A stretch of DNA of 64,000 bases, from assembly GCF_022174665.1 (NCBI RefSeq), contig NZ_CP076562.1, positions 374,001-438,000 of the forward strand, read 5' to 3'. Origin of the DNA: Eubacterium sp. MSJ-33. Lineage in GTDB: Bacteria > Bacillota > Clostridia > Lachnospirales > Lachnospiraceae. This document shows, in pieces, positions 7,424 through 16,399 of this stretch. The notes below the pieces were generated by a model, which had not been told where the DNA came from, did no database searches, and saw nothing but the letters and a program-made list of their open reading frames with translations. Position 1 is the stretch's first letter. Each line of letters starts with the position of its first letter. The position numbers were made by a program, and so were the translations under genes.

Positions 7424-10400
7424 ATGAACATATGGACGATACTTGGAATCGGGCAGACAGACGATAAGGGTGCAATCAAGCAGGCATATCGCGAGCAGTT
7501 AAAATCTGTAAATCCGGAGGAGGATGCAGATGGTTTTATGGAGCTTCGGAATGCCTACGAGGAGGCGATTGCAAGCTGTGACAGCCAGGAAGCATTGCCG
7601 GATGATATGGATGACGAAGATTCAGAAGGGTTACAGCCGCCACGGACGGAGCTTACCGATAAGTTAGAACAACTGTATAATGATTATCCGAACCGTATCC
7701 GTGTGGATGCGTGGAGAGAGCTGTTTCGTGAGGATGCATTTGTATCGCTTGACACAGAGGCAGAAGCACTAGAGGAACTTCTTGTATTCATGATGGATCA
7801 TTACCGGATGCCGGATGTGGTTTTTCGTGAGATTGTGGAGCGGTTTGATATCGCACTGCGCAAAGAAGATCTGCTGGTGAAATTCCCGGAGGATTACATT
7901 TCTTATATTCTTGGGATAGCAGCGCGGAAACAGGATGACTTTGCCTATGAATATCTGACCGGAGATTATACATATGCCGATGACTATATTGAGCAGTATA
8001 TGAAGATTGAACGGATGGACAAGCAGGATGAGCTGACACCGGAGAACCGGAAAGCACTCCACAAGGAATTAGAACGACTGAAACAGCTTCCTCTTACACA
8101 TCCACATGGCGATGTGCTGGAGATCTATGTGCAGATGAAGGATACGCGTTTTCAGGAAAAGGATGCGGAACAGCCACTTCCAAGAGCGGAAGCGGAGGCT
8201 GTATATGAGGCGCTTTTAAGCAGGATCAATGCGAACCTTGAGCGATACCCAAAGGACGAGATGACGCAGTTTATCAAGAGCGAGATGTTGTACCGTCTGG
8301 AACGATATGAGGAGGCGAAGCAGACCGCAGAAGAGATTCTTGCGGAGAATCCGGATTATGAAGACGCACAGTATTGTTTAGGAGATATTTATTATGCGAT
8401 GGGCGCCCTGGAGAAGGCAAAGGATATCTTCGAGGAGCTGATGCATAACAATTATGGGGATATGGCGTACCTTACCCGGCTGCAGCAGGTAAATGAAGCA
8501 ATCATTGCCAAATGGAAGCAGGATGTAGTAGAGAATCCGGAAGACCATCAGAAGAAGTTAGATCTGGCATGGTGCTATTATCAGAATCAGCGGGAGCCGG
8601 AAGCGTTGGAGGTGTTCGATACATTTGAACCGGAGGGCGATGAGATCTTCTTCTATTGTAATGCGAAGGGCAGATGTTATCTGGCAACCGGACAGACGGA
8701 GAAGGCACTGCCATTGTTCTTAAAATGGAAGAAGGCAATTGAGGATATACAGCCGGAAGAAGGCGGCTATACAGAGGAACAGAACAAGCGCAGAAAGCGG
8801 TATCCGTATGCACATACACTGATCGCAAGCTGTTACTATAACCTGAAAGAGTACGAGAAAGCGAAGGAATATATACAGCTTCCGGTCGAGACGGAGCATG
8901 AGGAACAGATCACCGGACTCATCCTGAATCTTCGGATTCTCTATGAACTGCAGGAGTATGGCAACTGTATGAAGGCGTGCGATGCGATGTTAGAGCATAT
9001 TGATTATGAATCTATGGTCTATGAGGATGAATACTGGGCGCATTGCTACCGGGCAAAATGCTGTTATATGTTAGATTATCTGCAGGAATGCATCTATTCG
9101 GCGGAGAAGGCGATACGGATCTATCCATATGGTGTGGAGCCGTACATACAGGAGATACTGACCTTCCAGCAGGCAGAACAGTATGAGGATGCCGAAAATG
9201 TAATGGCACAGTACCGGGAGTTCCGTCCGGAGAGCGATGCGATGGATTATTATGAGGCATTAAGCCTTCGTGCACAGGAAAAATCAGAGGAAGCGTTGAA
9301 GCTTTTGGAGAAGGTGGAAGCAAATTACAAGGCGGATGAATCCGATCTGCCGAATTATGAGGATCTGTTATTAGAGCTGGCAGACCTCTATGATGAAGCA
9401 AACCGAAATGAGGATTCGATTGCAATGTATAACAAAGTTGTGTCCATCAATCCGAAGAACCCGGATGTATTTGGATATCTGGGATATATGTACCGGAAGG
9501 TCCATGAGACGGAGCTTGCAATCAAGGCGTATGAGGATCAGATTAAAGTACGGCCACATGCGGCATATTATACGAATCTTGGATTTATCTACTGGGAGCG
9601 GCGGGATTACGGGAAAGCGCTGGAGAATTTTGATCAGGCACTGGCAATCGCTCCGGAGAGATCGGACCGGGATATACAGAGAAAGACAGAGGTCATCCGC
9701 TTCAAATCCCGTGTTCTGCTCTGCTTGAACCGGATTACGGAGGGGTGTCAGATTCTGTTGGATGCGATTCAAAAATACGGAGATGACATGGATCCACAGC
9801 TTCGCATTGAGGCAGGATTGGGGCTCACAAGAGCGGATCGCTATCTGGAGGCAGAGCAGATGTTGGAAAGCTATGCGGAGGAAGGCACAGATGAGAAGCT
9901 GCGGTTTGACTGCGCGAGTCTTCTGATGGAGCTTGCCGGGGAAGAGGACGATACCCTGATGATGGATCAGATGTATCAGCTTGGTATGAAGTTAAAGCCG
10001 GATAATACAAGCATCTACAGCAAGTACGGCAGAGTGCTTATCATGAATGGCAGGTATGCGGACGCAGTCGATGCATACAAAAAGGCAGTCAACTTAAATA
10101 AAGAAACCAATTATTATGGGGAACTGTTGCAGGCGCTCTATCTGCGGGATGGAGAAATCAAGTCTGAGTATGCGGAGTATTTAAGTAAAGCAGTGATACC
10201 GGAGGAAGACCGGAAGGCACCGCTTGATTATATCAAGCTTGCAAGGTACTGCCGGGTGATCGGTGATTATGCAGATGCGGAGAAATATTTGAAGCAGGCA
10301 GTTACGATGAAGCTTTGTTCAAGCTGTGGGTATCATGGCTGCGAGGAAGGCTATTATGAGCTTGGAATCCTGTATGAGGTAATGGGAGAGCGGGAGATGG

Positions 10401-10489
10401 CCATTGAAGCCTATGAGAAGGCGATCGAGGCGCATGGACACTGCTATGTCTATGAGAAACGGCTGCAGGATCTGCTTGAAAATAGTTAA
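7424..10489 (+). CDS. J-like domain plus TPR repeat protein, 1021 residues
   Basis: The N-terminal ~50 residues (IWTILGIGQTDDKGAIKQAY then REQLKSVNPEEDADGF) have the shape of a DnaJ J domain but lack the HPD tripeptide, so stimulation of DnaK is not expected. From about residue 290 to the end there are many helical repeats of TPR type, e.g. YEEAKQTAEEILAENPDYED, YGKALENFDQALAIAPE and YADAVDAYKKAVNLN. No signal peptide or membrane span: a cytoplasmic scaffold. A CSSCGYHGC cluster occurs near the C-terminus. Two matching inverted repeats precede it and a hairpin follows, so it is likely a single transcription unit. Partners unknown. Confidence 0.85.
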   Translation: MNIWTILGIGQTDDKGAIKQAYREQLKSVNPEEDADGFMELRNAYEEAIASCDSQEALPDDMDDEDSEGLQPPRTELTDKLEQLYNDYPNRIRVDAWRELFREDAFVSLDTEAEALEELLVFMMDHYRMPDVVFREIVERFDIALRKEDLLVKFPEDYISYILGIAARKQDDFAYEYLTGDYTYADDYIEQYMKIERMDKQDELTPENRKALHKELERLKQLPLTHPHGDVLEIYVQMKDTRFQEKDAEQPLPRAEAEAVYEALLSRINANLERYPKDEMTQFIKSEMLYRLERYEEAKQTAEEILAENPDYEDAQYCLGDIYYAMGALEKAKDIFEELMHNNYGDMAYLTRLQQVNEAIIAKWKQDVVENPEDHQKKLDLAWCYYQNQREPEALEVFDTFEPEGDEIFFYCNAKGRCYLATGQTEKALPLFLKWKKAIEDIQPEEGGYTEEQNKRRKRYPYAHTLIASCYYNLKEYEKAKEYIQLPVETEHEEQITGLILNLRILYELQEYGNCMKACDAMLEHIDYESMVYEDEYWAHCYRAKCCYMLDYLQECIYSAEKAIRIYPYGVEPYIQEILTFQQAEQYEDAENVMAQYREFRPESDAMDYYEALSLRAQEKSEEALKLLEKVEANYKADESDLPNYEDLLLELADLYDEANRNEDSIAMYNKVVSINPKNPDVFGYLGYMYRKVHETELAIKAYEDQIKVRPHAAYYTNLGFIYWERRDYGKALENFDQALAIAPERSDRDIQRKTEVIRFKSRVLLCLNRITEGCQILLDAIQKYGDDMDPQLRIEAGLGLTRADRYLEAEQMLESYAEEGTDEKLRFDCASLLMELAGEEDDTLMMDQMYQLGMKLKPDNTSIYSKYGRVLIMNGRYADAVDAYKKAVNLNKETNYYGELLQALYLRDGEIKSEYAEYLSKAVIPEEDRKAPLDYIKLARYCRVIGDYADAEKYLKQAVTMKLCSSCGYHGCEEGYYELGILYEVMGEREMAIEAYEKAIEAHGHCYVYEKRLQDLLENS

Positions 10490-10518
10490 AAGATATGAAT
10501 AGCATAGTTTAAATATAT

Positions 10519-10562
10519 CACGCACATGAAATTGGTACTTGTACATTTCGTGTGCGTGTGTT
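10519..10562 (+). terminator. Hairpin downstream of the TPR gene
   Basis: CACGCACATGAAAT (10519-10532) pairs with ATTTCGTGTGCGTG (10545-10558), 14 positions with one T-G wobble. The T tract after it is weak, so termination is probable, not certain. Confidence 0.6.
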
Positions 10563-10591
10563 ATTATTGCGACGAATTGAATTCATAATAT

Positions 10592-10785
10592 ACGGTGCCG
10601 TGGAGCTTTTTTGTTTGAAAAGCAGACATGTGTTAAAAGGGAAGCAGGTGGAAGTCCTGCACGATCTCGTCACTGTAAGCCGGGAGTATACATTCGATAT
10701 CGGAAGATAACCACTGGCCGCAAGGCTGGGAAGGGGAATGTGTATGCGGATCGGTAAGTCAGGAAACCTGCCGTGTATTGGTACA
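10592..10785 (+). ncRNA. Cobalamin (adenosylcobalamin) riboswitch
   Basis: Matches the B12-riboswitch layout: GGTGCCGTGGAGC near the 5' end, AGGGAAGCAGGTGGAAGTCC then TCGTCACTGTAAGCC, CCACTGGCCGCAAGGCTGGG, and the 3' GTAAGTCAGGAAACCTGCC. A terminator follows at 10852. It sits 165 bp before a lipoprotein gene of the CbiK family and the ABC importer operon, so the operon should be repressed when cobalamin is plentiful. Confidence 0.93.
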
Positions 10786-10851
10786 GGAAGGATTTCCAGA
10801 TCACGAGTAATTGGTCGTACCGTTGTAGATTAAGTTCTATGGCCTGTTACT

Positions 10852-10885
10852 CCGTCAGTTTGTGATTTCGCTGGCGGTTTTTTTC
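10852..10885 (+). terminator. Riboswitch expression-platform terminator
   Basis: CCGTCAG (10852-10858) pairs with CTGGCGG (10871-10877, one wobble), followed directly by seven T. Its place between aptamer and first gene fits ligand-induced transcription termination. Confidence 0.75.
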
Positions 10886-10949
10886 TGTGCGTCTGAATTG
10901 ATTCTTAACAAGTGACTGGATAAAAAACAAAAGGAAAGAGGTACAGAAA

Positions 10950-11993
10950 ATGAAGAAATCGAAATTAAGCGTAGCATTCCTTACAGCATGTATGGCAGCA
11001 ACTCTGCTTGCAGGATGTGGAGACAAGAAGACAGAGACAACAGAGGCAACGACGGAAGCAACCACAGAGGCAACTACAGAAGCTGCAACGACAACAGAGG
11101 CAACAGTTGCAGATGCAACTGCATCTGAGGCAGAGGACGATGAGAATTATGAGACAGGAGATGCATCATTGGATAATGTTCGTAATCAGGATGAAATTGG
11201 TGACAACGAACTGCTTGTTGTAAGCTTTGGTACAAGCTTTAACGACAGCCGTCGTCTGACAATCGGCGCAATCGAGGATAAGCTTGATGAAGAATTCGGT
11301 AAAGATTATTCCGTCAGAAGAGGCTTTACAAGCCAGATCATCATTGATCATGTAAAGAGCAGAGATGGCATTACCATTGATAATATGACAGAAGCGCTTG
11401 ACCGTGCGGTTGATAACGGCGTTAAGAATCTTGTAATCCAGCCGACACATCTGATGAACGGCCTGGAGTATACAGATGTTGTAAATGAAGTAGGCGATTA
11501 TGCAGATGCATTTGATCAGGTTGTAATCGGTGATCCGCTTCTTACAAGTGATGAGGACTTCGATGAGGTTGTGAAGGCTATCACAGATGCAACAGCTGAG
11601 TATGATGATGGTGAGACAGCCATCTGCTTCATGGGACATGGTACAGAGGCAGACAGCAACGAAGTATACCAGAAGATGCAGGATAAGCTGACAGACGCCG
11701 GCTTTGAGAACTATTTCGTAGGTACGGTTGAGGCAACTCCTTCTGTGGATGATGTACTTGCGAAGGTACAGGCAGGCGATTACAAGAAGGTTGTTCTTGA
11801 GCCTTTGATGATTGTAGCCGGTGACCATGCAAACAACGATATGGCTGGTGATGAGGAAGGTTCCTGGAAGACAACATTCGAGGATGCAGGTTATGATGTA
11901 ACATGTCTCGTTCGTGGTCTTGGTGAGCTTCCGGCAATTCAGGATATCTTTGTAAAGCATGCACAGGCAGCTATTGACAAATTAAACAAATAA
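10950..11993 (+). CDS. Exported CbiK-type cobaltochelatase-family lipoprotein
   Basis: 347 residues. Lipoprotein signal with lipobox LAGC (Cys23), then a Thr/Glu/Ala linker of repeated TTEA units (about 28-60), then a class II chelatase of the CbiK family from about residue 87. Motifs: VVSFGTSFNDSR, QPTHLMNG (His167), FMGHGTEADS (His230), VAGDHANNDMAGD (His293); these match the metal-binding histidine regions of CbiK. Cytoplasmic CbiK inserts cobalt into sirohydrochlorin. An exported form is known in Desulfovibrio (CbiK-P), where a metal or haem handling role has been proposed. Here it leads a cobalamin-riboswitch operon with a transporter, so a role outside the membrane in corrinoid, cobalt or tetrapyrrole capture is inferred. 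Confidence 0.88.
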   Translation: MKKSKLSVAFLTACMAATLLAGCGDKKTETTEATTEATTEATTEAATTTEATVADATASEAEDDENYETGDASLDNVRNQDEIGDNELLVVSFGTSFNDSRRLTIGAIEDKLDEEFGKDYSVRRGFTSQIIIDHVKSRDGITIDNMTEALDRAVDNGVKNLVIQPTHLMNGLEYTDVVNEVGDYADAFDQVVIGDPLLTSDEDFDEVVKAITDATAEYDDGETAICFMGHGTEADSNEVYQKMQDKLTDAGFENYFVGTVEATPSVDDVLAKVQAGDYKKVVLEPLMIVAGDHANNDMAGDEEGSWKTTFEDAGYDVTCLVRGLGELPAIQDIFVKHAQAAIDKLNK

Positions 11994-12017
11994 TAGAATA
12001 AACGCGAGGAATCAATC

Positions 12018-12935
12018 GTGAAGAAATGGAATGTAAGTCTTGCAGCAGGCGTGGTACTTGCCTGCCTGCTTGCAGGATGCGGAAAAAATGATACAACACA
12101 GGAGACAACTGCCGCGGCTGCGACGGAGGCCGTGACAACAGAGCAGGTGGCTACAGCAGATGCACAGATTGCAACCGGTTCGGATCTGGCATCGGCAAGT
12201 GACGTGGTAGAGGATTGGATGGTTCCGATTCCGGCAGAAAATGTCGCAGATGGTGAATATGACATCGAGGTTGATTCAAGTTCTTCGATGTTCAACATTA
12301 CTGCCTGCAAGCTCACGGTAGCAGACGGCAAGATGACCGCCGTTATGACGATGGGCGGAAAAGGCTATCGGTATCTGTATATGGGTACCGGGGAAGATGC
12401 AGTTGCTGCAGATGAGTCAGAGTATATCCCATATGTAGAGGATGCAGATGGCGCGCATACATTTACAGTTCCTGTGGATGCGCTGGATGAAGGCGTTGCA
12501 TGTGCCGCATTCAGCAACAAAAAAGAAAAATGGTATGAGCGGACGCTGGTGTTCCGTTCCGATTCACTTCCGGCTGGAACCATAGATAATCCATCGATGA
12601 AAACGGCAGAGGATTTAGGAATCGCCGATGGCGAATATACAGTTGAGGTAACCCTGTCCGGAGGCTCCGGCCGTGCAACGGTGGAAAGCCCAACAACGAT
12701 CAAGGTGGAAAATGGAATCGCGACTGCAACGATTATCATGAGTTCTTCAAACTATGATTATGTGATTGTCGGTGAGGAGAAGTATCTGCCGGTCAATACG
12801 GAAGGAAATTCTACATTTGAGATTCCGGTTACCGGATTTGACTACAATATGCCGATTTCAGCAGATACGACTGCGATGAGTACGCCACATGAGATCGACT
12901 ATACATTATATTTTGATTCTAAAACAATAAAGTAA
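12018..12935 (+). CDS. Lipoprotein with two NEAT-like repeat domains
   Basis: 305 residues, GTG start with GCGAGGA ribosome site 7 nt upstream. Lipobox LAGC (Cys21), short Thr/Ala linker, then two related beta-rich domains (about 75-190 and 200-305), each opening with ADGEY-(D/T)-(I/V)-EV and closing with T-L-(V/Y)-F. The second contains ESPTTIKVENGIATATI and ISADTTAMSTPHEIDYTL. The DGxY opening and strand pattern resemble haem-binding NEAT domains, but I cannot confirm homology by eye. It lies 24 bp after the CbiK-type lipoprotein gene and 2 bp before the binding-protein gene, so it probably works with the importer as a surface receptor or relay. Confidence 0.7.
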   Translation: MKKWNVSLAAGVVLACLLAGCGKNDTTQETTAAAATEAVTTEQVATADAQIATGSDLASASDVVEDWMVPIPAENVADGEYDIEVDSSSSMFNITACKLTVADGKMTAVMTMGGKGYRYLYMGTGEDAVAADESEYIPYVEDADGAHTFTVPVDALDEGVACAAFSNKKEKWYERTLVFRSDSLPAGTIDNPSMKTAEDLGIADGEYTVEVTLSGGSGRATVESPTTIKVENGIATATIIMSSSNYDYVIVGEEKYLPVNTEGNSTFEIPVTGFDYNMPISADTTAMSTPHEIDYTLYFDSKTIK

Positions 12936-12937
12936 GG

Positions 12938-14146
12938 GTGTTGGATTTGAGACGAGGAAGAAGAATTCTTTTTTTACTCCTGTTCGCCCTGTTATGTACG
13001 TTCCCCTGTGCTTGTGCAACACAGGGGAATGTTGCATATACAGAGGATGAAGGACCAAAAGAGACAGTGACAGATGCATCCGCATTGGATGCAGATATCC
13101 GATGGGATGACTTGAAAATAGAAAATAGTATGGAATTAAGCTATGCGACACAGTTTTCCGTGGATTATTATACAGGTGGGTATAAACTTATTTCCGTTTC
13201 TGATATCGGCGATTACCTGCTTGTGCCGGATGGTAAGAATGTACCGGAGGGGCTTCCTTCGGATATTTCAGTGATTGATGGAACACCGAAGCATGCATAT
13301 CTGGCTGCAACGTCCGGCATGGATTTTATTGTGAAGATTGGGTGTCTGAATCACCTTTCGTTCTCCGGTACGAAGGAAGATGGCTGGTATATCCCGGAGG
13401 CAAAGCAGGCGATGCAGGCAAAGACGCTTGCCTACGCAGGCAAATACAATGCGCCGGATGTGGAGCAGATGCTTGCCGGGGATTGTGATCTTGCTATCGA
13501 GTCGACGATGATCTTGCACAATCCGGAGGTAAAGGAGCAGTTAGAGGCGTGTGGAATCCCTGTGATCGTGGAACATTCAAGCTATGAGACGGATCCGCTT
13601 GGCAGACTGGAATGGGTGAAATTCTATGGCGCATTGTTCGATGCGGAGGATGCTGCAGAGCAGTTATTTGAGACAGAGACAGCGAAGACCGCTGACATTC
13701 TGACCGAGACCCCGACCGGAAAGACGGTTGCATTTTTCTACGTGACAACAAACGGTGGTGTCAATGTGCGTAAGTCCGGTGATTATGTATCAAAGATGAT
13801 CGAGCTTGCAGGTGGAACCTGTATTACCTTTGATGATTCGGACGAGAAAAATGCGCTTTCAACTATGACAATCCAGATGGAGACATTCTATGAGCAGGCG
13901 AAGGATGCCGACTATATCATCTACAACAGTACGATTGACAGCGAGCTTACGAGCGTATCAGAGCTTTTGCAGAAAAATGCACTATTTTCGGATTTCAAAG
14001 CCGTTAAGGAAGGACATGTGTACGGAACCGGAAAAAATATGTTTCAGGAGACGACCGGATATGGTACGATGATCGCAGATATGCATGCGATATTTAACGG
14101 ACAGGAGATAAAGAGCGATTATTTTTATAAGCTGACAGAGAAATAA
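12938..14146 (+). CDS. ABC transporter substrate-binding lipoprotein (corrinoid/iron-complex class)
   Basis: About 400 residues. The first possible start is GTG at 12938; TTG at 12947 has better spacing from TAAGG and is possible. Lipoprotein-type signal ending near FPCAC. The mature part has BtuF/FhuD-type class III features: DISVIDGTPKHAYLAATSG, ECGI-like LEACGIPVIVEHSSYE and the C-terminal IYNSTIDSELTSVSELLQ. It receives the ligand outside the cell and docks on the permease encoded next. The riboswitch makes a corrinoid or precursor the likely ligand; a haem- or siderophore-like ligand remains possible. Confidence 0.85.
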   Translation: MLDLRRGRRILFLLLFALLCTFPCACATQGNVAYTEDEGPKETVTDASALDADIRWDDLKIENSMELSYATQFSVDYYTGGYKLISVSDIGDYLLVPDGKNVPEGLPSDISVIDGTPKHAYLAATSGMDFIVKIGCLNHLSFSGTKEDGWYIPEAKQAMQAKTLAYAGKYNAPDVEQMLAGDCDLAIESTMILHNPEVKEQLEACGIPVIVEHSSYETDPLGRLEWVKFYGALFDAEDAAEQLFETETAKTADILTETPTGKTVAFFYVTTNGGVNVRKSGDYVSKMIELAGGTCITFDDSDEKNALSTMTIQMETFYEQAKDADYIIYNSTIDSELTSVSELLQKNALFSDFKAVKEGHVYGTGKNMFQETTGYGTMIADMHAIFNGQEIKSDYFYKLTEK

Positions 14147-14205
14147 GTGGAATCGTGAAATCGATGCATGGAACATATACTATATGAGTTGAAAATGGAA
14201 TACAG

Positions 14206-15234
14206 ATGAAGACAAAAAAGACACATATTGTAATTACATATATCGTATTATTTGCACTGCTGCTCGGTGCGATCCTGCTATCGCTTTATATCGGCAGCGT
14301 ATCGATCGCCCCGCGGCAGGTATTCTCCGTATTAACCGGACATGGAACCGATGCGAAGGCGATGCAGATTATTCTGTCGATCCGTCTGCCACGCGTGCTT
14401 GCGGCAGCAATCTTAGGAGGTGCACTTGCGGTATCGGGATTTTTGCTGCAGACATTTTTTAGAAATCCGATTGCAGGTCCGTTTGTGCTCGGTATCTCTT
14501 CCGGGGCAAAGTTGGTTGTTGCACTTGCGATGATTGTAGGCGTCTCAAATGGTATTACAATGAGTTCGTGGTTTATGATCGCGATGGCATTTATCGGATC
14601 GCTTCTTTCGATGTTTTTCGTACTAGCAGTGTCGAAGAAGGTGCAGGAGATGTCTATGCTGGTTGTATGTGGCGTGATGATTGGTTATATCTGTTCGGCA
14701 ATCACGGATATTGCGGTGACCTTTGCAGATGATTCGAATATCGTGAATCTGCATAACTGGTCACTTGGCAGCTTCGCGGGAATATCCATGGCGCATGTAG
14801 AGATCATGACAATCGTTATTGTAGTGGCTGTAGCTGGTTCGTTTCTGTTATCCAAGCCGATCGGGGCATATCAGATGGGAGAAAGCTATGCGCAAAATGT
14901 CGGTGTATCCATCCGCCCACTGCGTGTGATGCTGATTTTATTATCCAGTTTATTATCCGCCTGTGTGACGGCATTTGCGGGACCGATTTCGTTTGTCGGA
15001 ATCGCGGTGCCGCATCTTGTAAAGAGCATGGTAAAAACAACAAAGCCGATCGTGATGATACCGGTCAGTTTTCTTGGCGGTGGTGTGTTCTGCGTGCTGT
15101 GCGACTTGCTGGCACGGACAATATTTGCACCGGTTGAGCTATCCATTAGCTCTGTGACAGCGGTCTTTTTAGCTCCGGTTGTGATCTACATGATGGTGAA
15201 GGAGAGGGGGCGAAGACATGGCTATGCACAGTGA
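14206..15234 (+). CDS. FecCD/BtuC-family ABC permease
   Basis: 342 residues with about nine to ten membrane spans. Family signatures: SIRLPRVLAAAILGGALAVS (about 62-81), NPIAGPFVLGISSGA (about 88-102), HNWSLGSF and GPISFVGIAVPHLVK (about 263-277). Forms the membrane channel of the vitamin B12/iron-complex importer class. Its end overlaps the ATPase gene by 17 bp. Confidence 0.92.
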   Translation: MKTKKTHIVITYIVLFALLLGAILLSLYIGSVSIAPRQVFSVLTGHGTDAKAMQIILSIRLPRVLAAAILGGALAVSGFLLQTFFRNPIAGPFVLGISSGAKLVVALAMIVGVSNGITMSSWFMIAMAFIGSLLSMFFVLAVSKKVQEMSMLVVCGVMIGYICSAITDIAVTFADDSNIVNLHNWSLGSFAGISMAHVEIMTIVIVVAVAGSFLLSKPIGAYQMGESYAQNVGVSIRPLRVMLILLSSLLSACVTAFAGPISFVGIAVPHLVKSMVKTTKPIVMIPVSFLGGGVFCVLCDLLARTIFAPVELSISSVTAVFLAPVVIYMMVKERGRRHGYAQ

Positions 15235-16336
15235 TAATGATTATATGATAACGGAAGAAGCAAGTGTAGGCTATCAGAAGCGCACACTCATAGATCATGT
15301 GAATCTCCATGTGAAAAAAGGAGAGATCCTGACCCTGATTGGACCAAACGGCGTCGGCAAATCGACGATCCTGAAAAGTATCATCCGGCAGCTTTCCTTG
15401 ATTGCAGGAACGGTCAGCGTTGATGGGAAAGAACTGTCTGCTTATGCACTGAAGGAACTGGCGAAGAAGATGGCAATCGTGATGACCGAGCGGATTCACC
15501 CGGAACGATATACCTGTTATGATGTTGTGGCGACCGGCCGGTATCCGTATACCGGGAAGATGGGGATGCTGCAAAAGGAAGATGAAGAAAAAATCGAAGA
15601 AGCGATGCGGCAGGTGCAGGTCGAAGCGCTTCGGGATCAGGATTTTGAACGGATCAGTGATGGACAGCGTCAGCGTGTGATGCTGGCAAGAGCAATCTGT
15701 CAGGAACCGGAGATTTTAGTGTTGGATGAACCAACCTCGTATCTGGATATCCGCTATAAGACAGATTTCCTGTGGCTGCTTCGGACACTTGCGCGGAAAC
15801 GACAGATGGCAGTTGTGATGTCCCTGCATGAGATCGACCTGGCTCAGAAGATCTCGGACCGTGTTGTCTGTGTGAAGGAACACCGCGTTGACCGGATCGG
15901 AACACCGGAAGAGGTCATGACAACCGAATATATACGGGAGCTTTATGCGATGCAGGATGGCGTCTATGATGCGGCGTATGGCAGTGTGGAGTTCCCGAAG
16001 CAAAAGGGGGCGGTTCGAACCTTTGTGATTGGTGGGGGCGGATATGGAATCCCGCTTTACCGGAAGCTGCAGCGGCAGGGCATCCCGTGTGCGGCTGGGA
16101 TTTTACCTGTACATGACCGGGACTATCCGGTTGCGAAGGCGCTCTGCGAGAAGGTATTGGAAATCCCAGTCTTTACGATGCCGGAGGATACGATGATGGC
16201 ACAGGCAAAAGCGTTGATCGATGCCTGTGAGACGGTGTATTGTCCGTGTACGGAGTTTGGTGTGTGCAATTCGTACAATCAGGAGCTGTATTTTTATGCA
16301 AAAAAGCAAAATAAGTTGAAAAATCTTTCAGATTAG
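15218..16336 (+). CDS. ABC transporter ATPase (BtuD/FecE type) with C-terminal extension
   Basis: 372 residues. Walker A GPNGVGKST, signature ISDGQRQRVMLARAI, Walker B ILVLDEPTSYLD and switch SLHEIDLA are present in residues ~1-255. A further ~110 residues (from about FVIGGGGYGIPLYRKLQ to the end) are not part of a normal ~255-residue FecE/BtuD subunit. This extension has a Rossmann-like glycine-rich start and a CPCTEFGVC motif. It powers the importer encoded just upstream, whose gene it overlaps. The extension may sense a ligand or regulate the pump; this is inference. Confidence 0.9.
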   Translation: MAMHSDNDYMITEEASVGYQKRTLIDHVNLHVKKGEILTLIGPNGVGKSTILKSIIRQLSLIAGTVSVDGKELSAYALKELAKKMAIVMTERIHPERYTCYDVVATGRYPYTGKMGMLQKEDEEKIEEAMRQVQVEALRDQDFERISDGQRQRVMLARAICQEPEILVLDEPTSYLDIRYKTDFLWLLRTLARKRQMAVVMSLHEIDLAQKISDRVVCVKEHRVDRIGTPEEVMTTEYIRELYAMQDGVYDAAYGSVEFPKQKGAVRTFVIGGGGYGIPLYRKLQRQGIPCAAGILPVHDRDYPVAKALCEKVLEIPVFTMPEDTMMAQAKALIDACETVYCPCTEFGVCNSYNQELYFYAKKQNKLKNLSD

Positions 16337-16339
16337 ACT

Positions 16340-16367
16340 TTGAAAGCCATCTCTAAAATGCTATAAT
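16340..16367 (+). promoter_or_regulatory. Sigma-A type promoter of prfC
   Basis: TTGAAA (16340-16345), 16-bp spacer, TATAAT (16362-16367), ending 32 bp before the prfC ATG. It starts just after the ABC ATPase stop, so prfC is not dependent on the riboswitch. Confidence 0.7.
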
Positions 16368-16399
16368 AACATGAAGTGAGTTTAAAGGTGGAGGAACAG

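Noticed and set aside
11166..11960. Long minus-strand open frame opposite the CbiK-type gene
   Set aside because: Antisense shadow of a well-supported gene; no ribosome site or family match.
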